Positions 9,365 to 18,770 of a stretch of DNA of 64,000 nucleotides are shown here, piece after piece. Position numbers and translations under genes: made by a program. Where the stretch lies: assembly GCA_973895155.1 (NCBI GenBank), contig OZ316899.1, positions 5,270,001-5,334,000 on the forward strand. Reading direction: 5' to 3'. The notes under the pieces are model-generated. The model did no database searches and was not told where the DNA came from. It worked only from the letters and a program-made list of their open reading frames with translations. Source of the stretch: Marsupella aquatica (lineage: Eukaryota; Marchantiophyta). Positions within the stretch are counted from its first letter, which is position 1, and every line of letters begins with the position of its first letter.

Positions 9365-12060
9365 TTACAGTTTCTTAGCACCAGCACGACCTCTTCCTCG
9401 TCCTCTGGTTCCTGATACTGATTTAAGATTTGACTTTATATTAACATCTACTCCCGATCCTTGACTGATGGTAGTTTCCCTCAATTTCTTCCTAACTGCA
9501 AAGGACTCTGTGCTCTTCTCTGTTCGCTGTCTCTTACTCCCCTTTGTAGGAGTCGTACTATCAGGATGAGAACCAGTTGACAAATTCTGCACAACTAAAC
9601 CAAGTTCTGGGGTAGATTCAACATTGCCCTTCTCGACCTTCAGAATTGCCAGGTCCTCCTCACCCATCACCTTCCGGGCTGCATTGTGAAACTCATTGCC
9701 AGTCTTAGCGGTTACTTCAAGTGGGTTCTCTATGGCAACTCTAAGCAGACCATGATCTACATGCGCAGCTCTTCCAACAGTTTCATGGTACAGTGTTGAT
9801 TTCTTCACACTTTCCTGCAACACAATACATGCCAGATTTAGTTTTGAGCAGCTATGAAGCCATCTACCCACTAATACTTACAAACTTCTTAGCCAAATCA
9901 CAAACTCACAACAAAACAAACTGACCAGGTTTGGTGCTATACCTGTGAATAAAACTTTGTCACTTTCTTGTGCTTGGCTGCTTGATTCTTCCTCCTAGAT
10001 TCAATATTGAAGCCATGGTTGCTATACAAATCAATTAGGTCCTTCTCGAAAGAGGTGGACTGTTCTTGCAAACCCCACTCATCCGCTAACTTCACTACCT
10101 CTGCATGGTCCATTTGAGGTGAACCCCAACACTCAAGCCATCCTGGATGAAACACTTCAGAACAAGCTTCGCACTTAGGGGCTCTACTCTCATCCCTTTG
10201 GAGCAAGGGAAACAAACAACTTGGATGGTAACAATGGCCACAAGGTGTTGGAACCCAATTATTACAAAAGAAGCCAAGAGAGCAAACTGGGCATTCTGTG
10301 ATGAGGAAACAATTTTCTTCCGACTGTAGGGGACACAGAACAGTAACAGGGCTTACATAAACTGCGCCTTTACTCATGTGATGTTTAAGTCTAGAGCACT
10401 CTGCATTTACCGCATCATACGATTTGGTAAGCTTGTCTGCAGTATCTGACAAGGTTTGCGCATTGCTAACTCCAAAGTACTCTTCATCATCCAACCTACT
10501 CAACTCCATCATCTTTGATTGGATCTGAGGGAGTAAAAGTTCATGCTACACCTCTTGCAACGATAAGGAATCTTGCAAATGATTTGTTTCATTGCAACAC
10601 GCTAAAAATCTGGCTCGATAATCCTCATAGATTGCCTACAAAAGTCCCAACCCAACTGGTTCAGATGTTATGTACAATAATTACTTATGAAGAACACAGA
10701 ATGAAACACGATACAAAAACAAGATTCAAGACATTGAAGCCAGTACTTCAAAACACATAAGGAATTTGATTGAAGTATAGTTACCTGATCAGAACCTCCT
10801 TCTGGGTCATCGTCATCAGGATCTTCCAGCTTAGCTTGGAGCAAGGCAATATCATCAGAAAGTTGGTTCTTCTCTGCCACCTTTGCCTCCATAGCACTAT
10901 GTATCTTATCCATTTCCGCCAAGTACTTAGCCTTACGAGTTTGTAATTCACGCAACACCACTCCAAGATCTTTGAGCTCAAGGTAAACAGTATCCATCCG
11001 TGCTTTTCACGTGGCTGCAACATTTTGAGCCTTCTCTGCCTTTGGGCCAAGCTCTCAAAGACAGCGCTCCACAACCCCTAGCCGGGATTCCAAAACTACA
11101 TGCTTTCCTAAAACAAGTGTGCCAGTAGTGACACCATGACATTGTACCTTTGGCAGCTCTTCAAACGTGACCTCTTGCGAGGTAGAATCTTTGCCTCCTG
11201 AAAAGTCCTGATCTGGTTGCTTGGATTGGGATGCACCGTGCTTGCTCAGTTGCTCAATATTTACTTGCACAGGATCCGATGCTAAGGCTGGAGGTGCCTG
11301 AATGCTTGATATCGCACCATGCAAATGTTTCACATCATTGTTACCTCCTACATCCGGGGGTACATCCGACTCCTTTGTTTCGCAGTCCTTCAATGGATTG
11401 TGAAGGACCCTAAGGCAATCTTCTTGAACTCCACTCCTTTTTGTTGACCCACACTTTGATAACTTGCTTACACCATTCAAACTTAAGCCTGGAGGCGGGG
11501 TATACATGTGCTCAATCCGCCTCCATGGTGGCGAATCAAGCTGCGGAGGAGTTTTGCGCACAAACCTCAGTCTTAGTTGCCCTCTATGCTTGTCCACACC
11601 ACAAGCTGCCCAGTTCACTGCCTTCTTCAAGATGCGCTCATAGTATAGTCCCCTGGCAACCTCCAAAGTGTACTGCTGGAATTTCTCGATCCCATCTAAT
11701 GCACAAATCAGATTGTGGATGTCCTCTGCAGGAATCCCCACAATCCCTTCCTTCTTATAACCATTCTTCTTGTCCTTCACTCCAAAATGCGCCTCCAACG
11801 CTGCAGCTGGCACATCTTTGGCAGTGAGGTCTTTTGGGATCTTCCCCTCATTAGGCAAGCCAATCACATGGTGGAAGTAGTCAAGGTCCTTTGCACAGTC
11901 GTCAATGGTCCACCCTCATTCAGGATGCTTCTCAGGAGAAATGGCCAACTCGGACGGACCAGGTTTGTCACGACACTGTGAGTCCCCGAGCGGTGGTATA
12001 GTCATCTGGCTAAGCGGCTGCTCCGGTCTGCCAGGATCAATGAAACTAATGACAACTAAC
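9365..12060 (-). pseudogene. RING-finger gene of Element A (spliced, lightly decayed)
   Basis: Minus-strand exons: about 12060-10785, 10524-9943 and 9814-9365, with GT-AG introns 10525-10784 and 9815-9942, both keeping frame. Exon 1 encodes an N-terminal domain (DDCAKDLDYFHHVIGLPNEGK), a low-complexity middle, and a coiled coil ending in an acidic run. Exon 2 carries a RING-like zinc site in its 191-residue frame: C74-x2-C77, C91-x-H93, H96-x2-C99 and C114-x2-C117 (TECPVC, PCGHCYHPSC, KCEAC), as in RING-H2 ubiquitin ligases. Exon 3 is basic and ends in a GRGRGRAG tail, a possible nucleic-acid-binding end. Three in-frame stops in exon 1 (near 11917, 11053 and 11005) suggest decay. The RING is intact. 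Confidence 0.65.
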
Positions 12061-12099
12061 GAGCATCAGAGAGAAATGTATGCTTTCCACCTCTTGCCC

Positions 12100-13210
12100 C
12101 GGTTCAAATGTTGCCTAATGCAACTAGCAACTGCGGGATGATTGTATAAACATGACGGAGACTCTCACAAAGTTCAATCCCCTGATGTTGAACAAATGAT
12201 AAGGGCATGATTGAGCGCCATACTAGATCCAAACCTGAGCTTCATCCCCTTGTGTCAAAAGATTTATAGGGCAAGAGCATTTAAGTATACCTGTTTGTTT
12301 GGCTCTAACTCCCGCACCTCCCGGCTCCAATGTTGTCCTAGCTCGAACGCCTAAAATGCAAGTTCTAGCAGCATTTCCACAACTGAATTAGTGTACATGG
12401 CGGAGACTCCATCTCAGGACTTTTAATCCCCTGACGTTCAACATATTATAAGGGCAAGAGCACCATACTATACAGACCTAAGCTTAATCCTCTTGCCTCA
12501 AAAGATTATAATGATAGGACCAAAATATACCAGTCCTGTCTAAGCTTAGGGGTCGTTCAGCTCAAGCGCCCAGTGCAGCGTCCACACCTCCTAGCTCTAA
12601 TGTTGTTTTCCCCATGCAACGCCCGCACCTCCTAGCTCTAATGAGGTCTTCAAACAACAAAGATCATGTCAATTGTAATATCAATGGCTAAGGCGCCAAC
12701 AATGTCAAATCCTGGAGGGGCAAACAAAATTTTATAACTATAGTATCCGCAAATCAAAAGCAACCAAATCAAAGCCTGCGCAAATAAAGTTACTCTGGCA
12801 ATCGAATAACTCAATCCGATGTTGTCTGATTGTCCGTCAATCATTAGCGCTCACCAATTACTGATCACACACCTGCAAGCTCCAATCGATCACACAAGCT
12901 TGGAAGCACCATTGAATGCACAACAAGCCTACATTCTTTGCAGAATTGCGGCAGCACATCGTTCGCCTTGCTCAACTTTGGAGGCAAACATTCAGCCGTG
13001 ACCAACAATCTCCCGCATTGCTCTATGAACCTAGGGTCCTAATCTTTCTTGCAAACTAAGGGCGGTCAAGATCATACAATGCTCGCCCTAAACCTCCCAC
13101 CATCGATCTTCATAATCCAATGATGGATTAGAGGTAGTACAATTTCAAATTCCTTCCCACCATAACCTGGACAAAGTCTAGTAAAGTAGTTGCGCTGACG
13201 TTGCCCTCAT
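12100..13210. other. Element A right arm, no clear gene
   Basis: There are diverged direct repeats of roughly 220-240 bases at 12140-12520: GGAGACTC, AATCCCCTGA and TAAGGGCA recur in the same order. A shorter repeat around CACCTCCTAGCTCTAATG occurs at 12585-12645. This would be the 5' leader and promoter side of the RING gene. I see no further exon I can defend. Confidence 0.5.
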
Positions 13211-13220
13211 CATTGTACTT

Positions 13221-13283
13221 TGACGAGTCAATACTCTGGTATGACGAGTCAATACTCTGGTATGACGAGTCAATACTCTGGTA
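13221..13283. repeat. Three perfect 21-bp tandem units, subterminal in Element A
   Basis: The unit TGACGAGTCAATACTCTGGT plus A is repeated three times without change, about 160 bases from the right end. Each unit contains AATACT and the palindromic-looking TGACGAGTCA. These are candidate subterminal transposase-binding sites. Confidence 0.9.
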
Positions 13284-13419
13284 GTTACAACTTACTGAGT
13301 GGACTACTTTTGAATTTGAATTTTTTCAAACTCACTTCCCTTCTTTAAGGTACTACTGTACGCTTCAAAACGGTATTACAAATAGGTATTGAGATGGGTA
13401 TTAAATTTGCTCAACTTAG

Positions 13420-13443
13420 ACCCACTCTATCTTGCTTTGAGCC
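13420..13443 (-). repeat. Element A right terminal inverted repeat
   Basis: Reads on the minus strand GGCTCAAAGCAAGATAGAGT then GGGT, matching the left end except at about three positions. It is followed at 13444 by AACTG, the duplicated target. Confidence 0.85.
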
Positions 13444-15042
13444 AACTGCTATGTGTCAACCATAGCTTACCGGCCTCCAAGTTCCTAGTGATTTCCATAC
13501 CCAAAGCTGACCCTAGGTTCTTCATCTTAAACTCTGCACTAAGCAGTGCCTTAAGCTTAACAATCTCAGACCTATCATTGGCCGCAATAAACATGTCATC
13601 CACATAAAGTACTAAAACAATGAACCCAAAGACAACATTTCTTCACCAATTTCAAATATACACAAAGGTCAAACACACTCTTGTGAAAACCTTGTGACCA
13701 AATTCAATCGTCAAACCGCTTGTTCCACTGTCTTGGTGACTGCTTCAACCCATACAAGGATTTCAACAATCTACAAACCAATCCCTTCTATCCTCTCTTC
13801 ACAAAAACTAGCGGTTGTCTCATGAAGATCACCTCTTCCAAGGTGCCATAGAGAAAAGTTATGACAACATCCATCTGATCTAGCAGCAGACCAAACATTA
13901 CAACAAGTACACACAATAGTCGTATTGTAGAGTATTTAGCAACTAGTGAGAAGATCTCATTGTAATCCACACCTTTCTCTTGTGTGAATCCCTTGGCTAC
14001 CAACCTAGCCTTGTAGATCTTTGATCCACCTTCTGTTGAATTATCTTTCAGCTTGTAAATCCACTTGATGTCTATCATTTGCTGACTCTTAGGCAGCTTA
14101 ACAAGCTCCCAAGTTTTGTTGTCCTTTAGTGACTACATTTCTGTTTGCATTGCTGTAGTCCACTCTTGCTTCTTCTTTGGAGCACTTGCTTCATGAAATG
14201 AATAAGGTTCCCCTTCTTCCAAAATCAATGCATCACCCTCATCATCAGTTGCAAAATCATCCTCTTGCAATTGAGATGAATCAACCCACTGTCCATACCT
14301 AGGAGGAGCGCGTACAGTGCAACCAGATGTTCTTCTAATCAATGACTCCGGTTGAATTGCGTCTACTGGTACAATTTGAAGCTCAGCAACATCCAATTGC
14401 TGCTCACCAGCATCAACAAACTCCTCTTGTTGCTCTTGCACAGGAACCACCTCCAATCTTGGAGCACCTCCTTCTCTCCGATCATGCACTTCATGATCAA
14501 TCTCCCTCTCAATGAGATCCAGGATATGAGATTTTCCCTTGTCAGTACGGGAGACTTGAGTATTCTCCTCCTCCTTCAATAATTTGGATTCATTGAAGGA
14601 ACATCCCTACTGACAACGAGCGTACAGGCAATAGGATCCCATAGCCTATAGGCCTTCACACCACTTTGATACCCAAGAAAAATACATTTCTTGGACGTAG
14701 GATCCAACTTGGTCCTATTCTATTTTGGTGTGAGAGCATATGCATCACTTCCAAAAACTATCAAGCCATGATAGTCTGCTTGCCGCTTATAACGCATTTC
14801 AAACGATGTTTTGAAATTGATTGCACTAGATGAAGAAAGGTTTACCAAATAAGCTGCAGTATTGACAGTTTCTGCCCAAAATTCCTGTGGTAAACCTGAT
14901 TGGCTCAACATACTCCGTGATTGCTCCAATTGTTTGATTGAACCTCTCAATGACACCATTCTGCTACGGAGTATAAACTATGGTGAGATGGTGAGTTATC
15001 CCCTGTTCTGCACAGTACTCTTCAAATTCGATTGAAGTGTAG
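13444..15042 (-). pseudogene. Copia-1 polyprotein 5' part (integrase and RT), decayed
   Basis: From right to left the minus strand encodes the integrase core end (EEYCAEQGITHHL, then a stop where PQQNG is usual), LSQSGLPQEFWAETVNTAAYL, the Copia linker KCIFLGYQSGVKAYRLWDP, an acidic linker (14579-14133), then RT: WIYKLKDNS, YKARLVAKGFTQEKGVDY, LLDQMDVVITFLYG, LYGLKQSPRQW and KLWLTH. These are standard Copia landmarks. Stops and frameshifts are frequent. The frame continues at 2161 across Element A. The upstream end is cut by repeat R1-A at 15043, so protease and gag are missing. Confidence 0.85.
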
Positions 15043-15402
15043 TGGTGGACCTAGCCACCAACGCCCTCACCAATCCTAGCACTCATGCCTAAGTGCCCCT
15101 GGTGCCTGAACGCCTCCAAGGAATACCTTGAGCAAGCACCCTAGTGCCCTTGCACCACCAGCAGCCCCTCCCATACAAAGCCGCACTTGCTCTCCAACAC
15201 GACCGCTACTCAACGGTCCTCACTGTCTGCACAAGCAACCAAGCACCTCGGTAAGTAACCCTTTAGGATCTAGAACTCGCCAAGTCTAGCATCCTAACTC
15301 AAGCTCAACAGACATTGGTAAATAGGTCAGCGATAGGTCCTCCCGATGCCATAAGCCGGAACCAGAACCCACGCCCACTGTTCATCCAGGACAACTCCTT
15401 CC
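15043..15402 (+). repeat. Dispersed repeat R1, copy A (partial)
   Basis: Starts TGGTGGACCTAGCCACCA (an inverted-repeat start) and matches R1-B from 46536 and R1-C from 53194 with high similarity, sharing landmarks such as CACGACCGCTACTCAACGG and GGATCTAGAACTCGCC. Similarity to R1-B stops near CTCCTTCCTAG, where Gypsy-1 RT sequence begins. It joins a Copia remnant to a Gypsy remnant, so it marks a rearrangement or a truncated insertion. Confidence 0.8.
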
Positions 15403-16289
15403 TAGGTAGTCTTAACATATGTTAACCATCAACCTTTGGAACATAGCTGGCGCATTACACAATCCGAAAGGCATCCGGTTAAACACATAAATTCCCCACT
15501 CCGTAATAAAAGCGGTTTTGATCTGATCCTCTTGCCTGATTCTGATTTGATTATATCCAGAGTAGCCATCCATGAAAGAATACAACTCATGGCTAGCTAC
15601 AGTGTCTAGCACCATATCAGTAAAAGGCAACGGAAAATGATCCTTCAAAGTGGCATCATTTAACTTCCTGTAATCTTGGCAAACCTTATCTTTGGCTTCC
15701 CATCAGGTCCTGCCTTCTTGGGTACAATGACAATAGGAGACACCCAGTCCGAATGGAGAACTGGCGTAATGAAGCCGGCCTCCACCAACTTGTCAATTTC
15801 TGCCTTTACCAACAATGAGTACTTTGGGTTCATCCTCCTCATTGGTTGCCAAAATGATTTGGCTCCCAACATAAGATCAATCCGATGCTCTCCCAACTTT
15901 GGGTCCACTCCTTGTAAATCAAGGTGACTCCAAGCAAAAACATCTTGGTTTTCCACAAGTAACTCACTGATCTCCTTTTCGATTTTAGGAGCAAGATCCC
16001 TACCTAGATTTACTTCCCGACCCTCACCCAACTTGAGCTTCCTGTATTGCTTTGATCGAATCATGTTGATTTGCTTCTTTAGAGTTGGATCTAGGTCTGC
16101 CTCCAACCTGGCCAACCTCATTCCTCCATATACTGGAATTTTGGGCTCCATGGTTGTTTCTATCACCTCCGTTGTTGTCTCCCCACATGAAGAAGTAGCT
16201 TCTTCAATGATGGTGTTGATCTCTATTGGAGTAGATCCGTTCGACTTTAGCTTCCCTTTTAGCCTTAGCATTTTATCCTTTAGCTTCAT
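15403..16289 (-). pseudogene. Gypsy-1 reverse transcriptase, N-terminal half
   Basis: The minus-strand protein shows the Ty3/Gypsy RT order: ENQDVFAWSHLDLQGVD, RRMNPKYSLLVKAEIDKL, AGFITPVLHSDWVSPIVIV, PKKAGPDGKPKIR, then after a 1-nt shift near 15665 DYRKLND, LKDHFPLPF, SFMDGYSGYNQIRI, KTAFITEWGIYVFNRMPFGL and CNAPAMFQRLM. The sequence then stops at the R1-A junction before the YxDD active-site motif, so the enzyme is incomplete. Its start overlaps the protease frame in another register, consistent with a second frameshift. Confidence 0.85.
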
Positions 16290-17811
16290 CCTCTACCTCC
16301 CATGACATGGTAATAGGTGGAGTTCCGAATGTAAACTGTTTTGTGCCCCAGTTTTCCACAACTTTTGCAAGGTACAACCAGGGTCGTCCTATCAACACCC
16401 TAAATGAGGTAGGGTTCACCGGCTTCATCACAATGTAATTAATGCTGAATGCAATACCACCAATCTCCGTGCGTATTCCTTGAAGAATACCTGTGGGAAC
16501 TACCTGGTAGCCGTTAGCCATATTCAATACTCTACCAGTCAATTTTGGTTTGAATCCCCAAGCCGCCGCTATTGAATCAATGAGTATGCATACCCTAGAC
16601 CCTCCATCGATTGGTACATGCATAACCTTTTCTTTATTGATGATGACTGGTAAGCAAGGGGCTCCCCTATCCTCCTGAATCATCATGACATTCGTACAAG
16701 TGGCTACTCTAGGAAGCCTCGGCTTCCCGGCAATGGCTTTTTTCAATTGCTTCCAAAAATACGGGCTATTTTTTAATAATTGACCCACAGTAGCCGTGAC
16801 GCGTGATTCCAACACATCCTTTGCCAAGTTGTATGGCACCAGCTGTTTCCCTGTGTCATCCTCCTGGGGTAATTTACTCGCTCTAAGAGGATTCTCCTGA
16901 GTTGGTAATGATTCTGGTTCCTTTGGTTCTAGAGGTGTGCTTGGTGAAGTCAGTGGTGACACACTTCTGTCCTCCACTATTTCCATTGAAGCGGAAACAA
17001 TTTCCTCCTTCATTTGCTTGACAGCTCTCTTAATATCCTTCTGGAGTGCAACCTCATTCTTGTCCTTTTCCAGCTCTACCAACTGCTCCTTCACACTAGC
17101 CGTGACTGCCGGAAAAAATAAACTGGGATGCGTTCGATCAAAATCACTATCCTGGGAAGGACTGGGATCACCAGGTACGACTTGCGGGTCCTCAATGACA
17201 AGGGCTTTGCCGCTAGAACCAGAAGACGTGGAATCAAACGCATCTTCCTTCCACGGCTTCTTTTTCTTGGTAATCCCCTCCCACCTTTGCTTCCTTCTGG
17301 TGGATCTAGTGGACACACGGTAACAATCAGCATCAACTTCTTCTTTGGAATAAGTGGATAGGGCGTCTGCTTCATCATCAGAAGGTGAAAATTCCCCTCG
17401 TGCTTCTTCACGCCATCCTAAGTCAATATGATTTACCTGGGCTCCTCCTGGCATAGTTCCTGCTGGCAGTACCTTTGGTGCGGGTTTGACAGGTACATCA
17501 GCCATCCCGGCTAACCAAATAGGGCATTGGGTAAGTATATGCTGTTCTCCTTTGCAACCCATACAAAGCTTGACTGGCTGACCATCCGCCTGCTTCCTTG
17601 CATTGGTGCACTCCCGGGAGAAGTGACATGGTTGACCACAGTTATAGCATGCTGCAAATCTCTGAACATTTGGTTGTGGAGGTGTAGTTGGATTTTGAAT
17701 GATGCGTGGATACATCTCCCCTGCATTGGTTCTCAATGCTCCCCACAAAGAGGTGGGTCGGTTAGCCAAATCTCGGGCTCCAGCCTCACTGATGCCAAAC
17801 ACACTATCCAC
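16273..17811 (-). CDS. Gypsy-1 zinc knuckle 2 and aspartic protease region
   Basis: This is a 512-codon open frame. Near residue 55 is a CCHC knuckle (CYNCGQPCHFSREC), followed by a second Cys pair region CMGCKGEQHILTQC. The middle is Ser/Glu/Lys-rich linker. The C-terminal third is a retropepsin-like domain: HVPIDGGSRVCIL (catalytic Asp in the DGG context), then MANGYQVVPTGIL, then FRVLIGRPWLYLAKVV, the usual second hallmark. The protease would mature the Gag-Pol polyprotein. The frame is intact here but disconnected from gag and RT by shifts. Confidence 0.8.
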   Translation of the reverse strand: MDSVFGISEAGARDLANRPTSLWGALRTNAGEMYPRIIQNPTTPPQPNVQRFAACYNCGQPCHFSRECTNARKQADGQPVKLCMGCKGEQHILTQCPIWLAGMADVPVKPAPKVLPAGTMPGGAQVNHIDLGWREEARGEFSPSDDEADALSTYSKEEVDADCYRVSTRSTRRKQRWEGITKKKKPWKEDAFDSTSSGSSGKALVIEDPQVVPGDPSPSQDSDFDRTHPSLFFPAVTASVKEQLVELEKDKNEVALQKDIKRAVKQMKEEIVSASMEIVEDRSVSPLTSPSTPLEPKEPESLPTQENPLRASKLPQEDDTGKQLVPYNLAKDVLESRVTATVGQLLKNSPYFWKQLKKAIAGKPRLPRVATCTNVMMIQEDRGAPCLPVIINKEKVMHVPIDGGSRVCILIDSIAAAWGFKPKLTGRVLNMANGYQVVPTGILQGIRTEIGGIAFSINYIVMKPVNPTSFRVLIGRPWLYLAKVVENWGTKQFTFGTPPITMSWEVEDEAKG

Positions 17812-17826
17812 GGCATCTCCAAGTAT

Positions 17827-18770
17827 CTACTCCACCTCCAACTCTCCTATCGTTCCCTCGGTTATCAATCGAACATTCTTTGTACCACGCTTTGGACAGA
17901 CATCCTTGTGATGTCCGGTGGTATAACAGTGAGCGCACCATACTGAGGTGTCATCGGCTGCCTCCCTCTTCTTCGGCTGGGAGTTGGCTAATAACGTTTT
18001 TAACTGCTTTGTGATCGCTGTCAATTGATCCGGAGATGCTTTCTTAGGATCCAACTTGGTTTTCACCTTTTTTGCAACCTTCTCTTTCTTCTTGATTTTC
18101 TTTTTTTACTCTTTTCATCATCCTCTGGACTGGAAGATGTTTCACTCTTACTGGTATCACTCTCAGAGCTACAACTCTCCTCCTTGGCTTTCTTGGATCG
18201 CTTCTTCTTGGCCTTTTTCTTGCCTGATTCCTCTTCTGAAGATGAATTGTCAAACTTGTAGTGTTTTTTTCGGCTCGTGATATCAGCATTGATGTATAGT
18301 TGAATATCATGAATCACCTCTGCCAAAGACTCCGGATTCCCCTTCCGAATTGCAAAACTCATCTTCTGTAGTAGGGCATTAACCAACCACTGCAATTGCA
18401 TTTCGTCTGATGCATTGGTCTTGGTTTGTCGCACCAATTTGTGGAATCGCTGCAAAAATTTCCAAAAAGACTTGTTCTCCTTGAATTGAAGCCGTCCTAG
18501 CTTCAACATTGCCAATTCAGACGTCCCAATGGGACGGAATTCCTTGACAAACAGCTGCTTGAAGGTGACCCATTCATTCTGTTCCCCTGGTTTCAAATTG
18601 GAGTACCATGGTTGAGCCTCACCTTTAAACAACCCGGGTAAGATCTGCATCTTGATAGCAAACTCTCCATTAGCAGTTGTAGTCCCATCAAACTCCTCAA
18701 GCCAGTCATCCGGGTCCTCCTCATGCTTACCATGAAATGCCTTGTAATGGATTTGTGATCTCTGTCAGAC
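17827..18770 (-). pseudogene. Gypsy-1 gag core and zinc knuckle 1
   Basis: Two overlapping minus-strand frames cover the Gag capsid region. The first (about 18770 to 18063) reads HGKHEEDPDDWLEEFDG, ILPGLFKGEAQPWY, WVTFKQLFVKEFRP, LKLGRLQFKENKSFWKFLQ, matching the retrotransposon gag fold, and ends in a Lys/Arg/Ser-rich tail. After a shift the second (18066-17827) contains a CCHC knuckle, CAHCYTTGHHKDVC. Gag would form the virus-like particle and bind the element RNA. The shift in the Lys-rich run (near 18065-18110) and the split N-terminus make it a pseudogene. Confidence 0.8.

Larger units (their letters stand above)
2162..13443. mobile_element. Element A: 11.28-kb multigene DNA transposon inserted in Copia-1
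   Basis: The ends carry a 24-bp terminal inverted repeat with about three mismatches (core CTCAAAGCAAGATAGA), at 2162-2185 and, inverted, at 13420-13443. The flanks repeat AACT (or AACTG, depending on where the end is drawn) at 2158-2161 and 13444-13447. Removing the insert rejoins Copia-1 coding sequence in frame, on LTHSSYARKV in the RT region, so both ends are well supported. Inside are a plus-strand transposase-like gene (2683-6051), a possible minus-strand OB-fold gene (8135-8668), a minus-strand RING gene (9365 to about 12060), and AATACC-rich arrays. I cannot place it in a superfamily with confidence. A 4-5-bp duplication and these termini do not match hAT, Mutator, CACTA or PIF/Harbinger. 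Confidence 0.85.
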
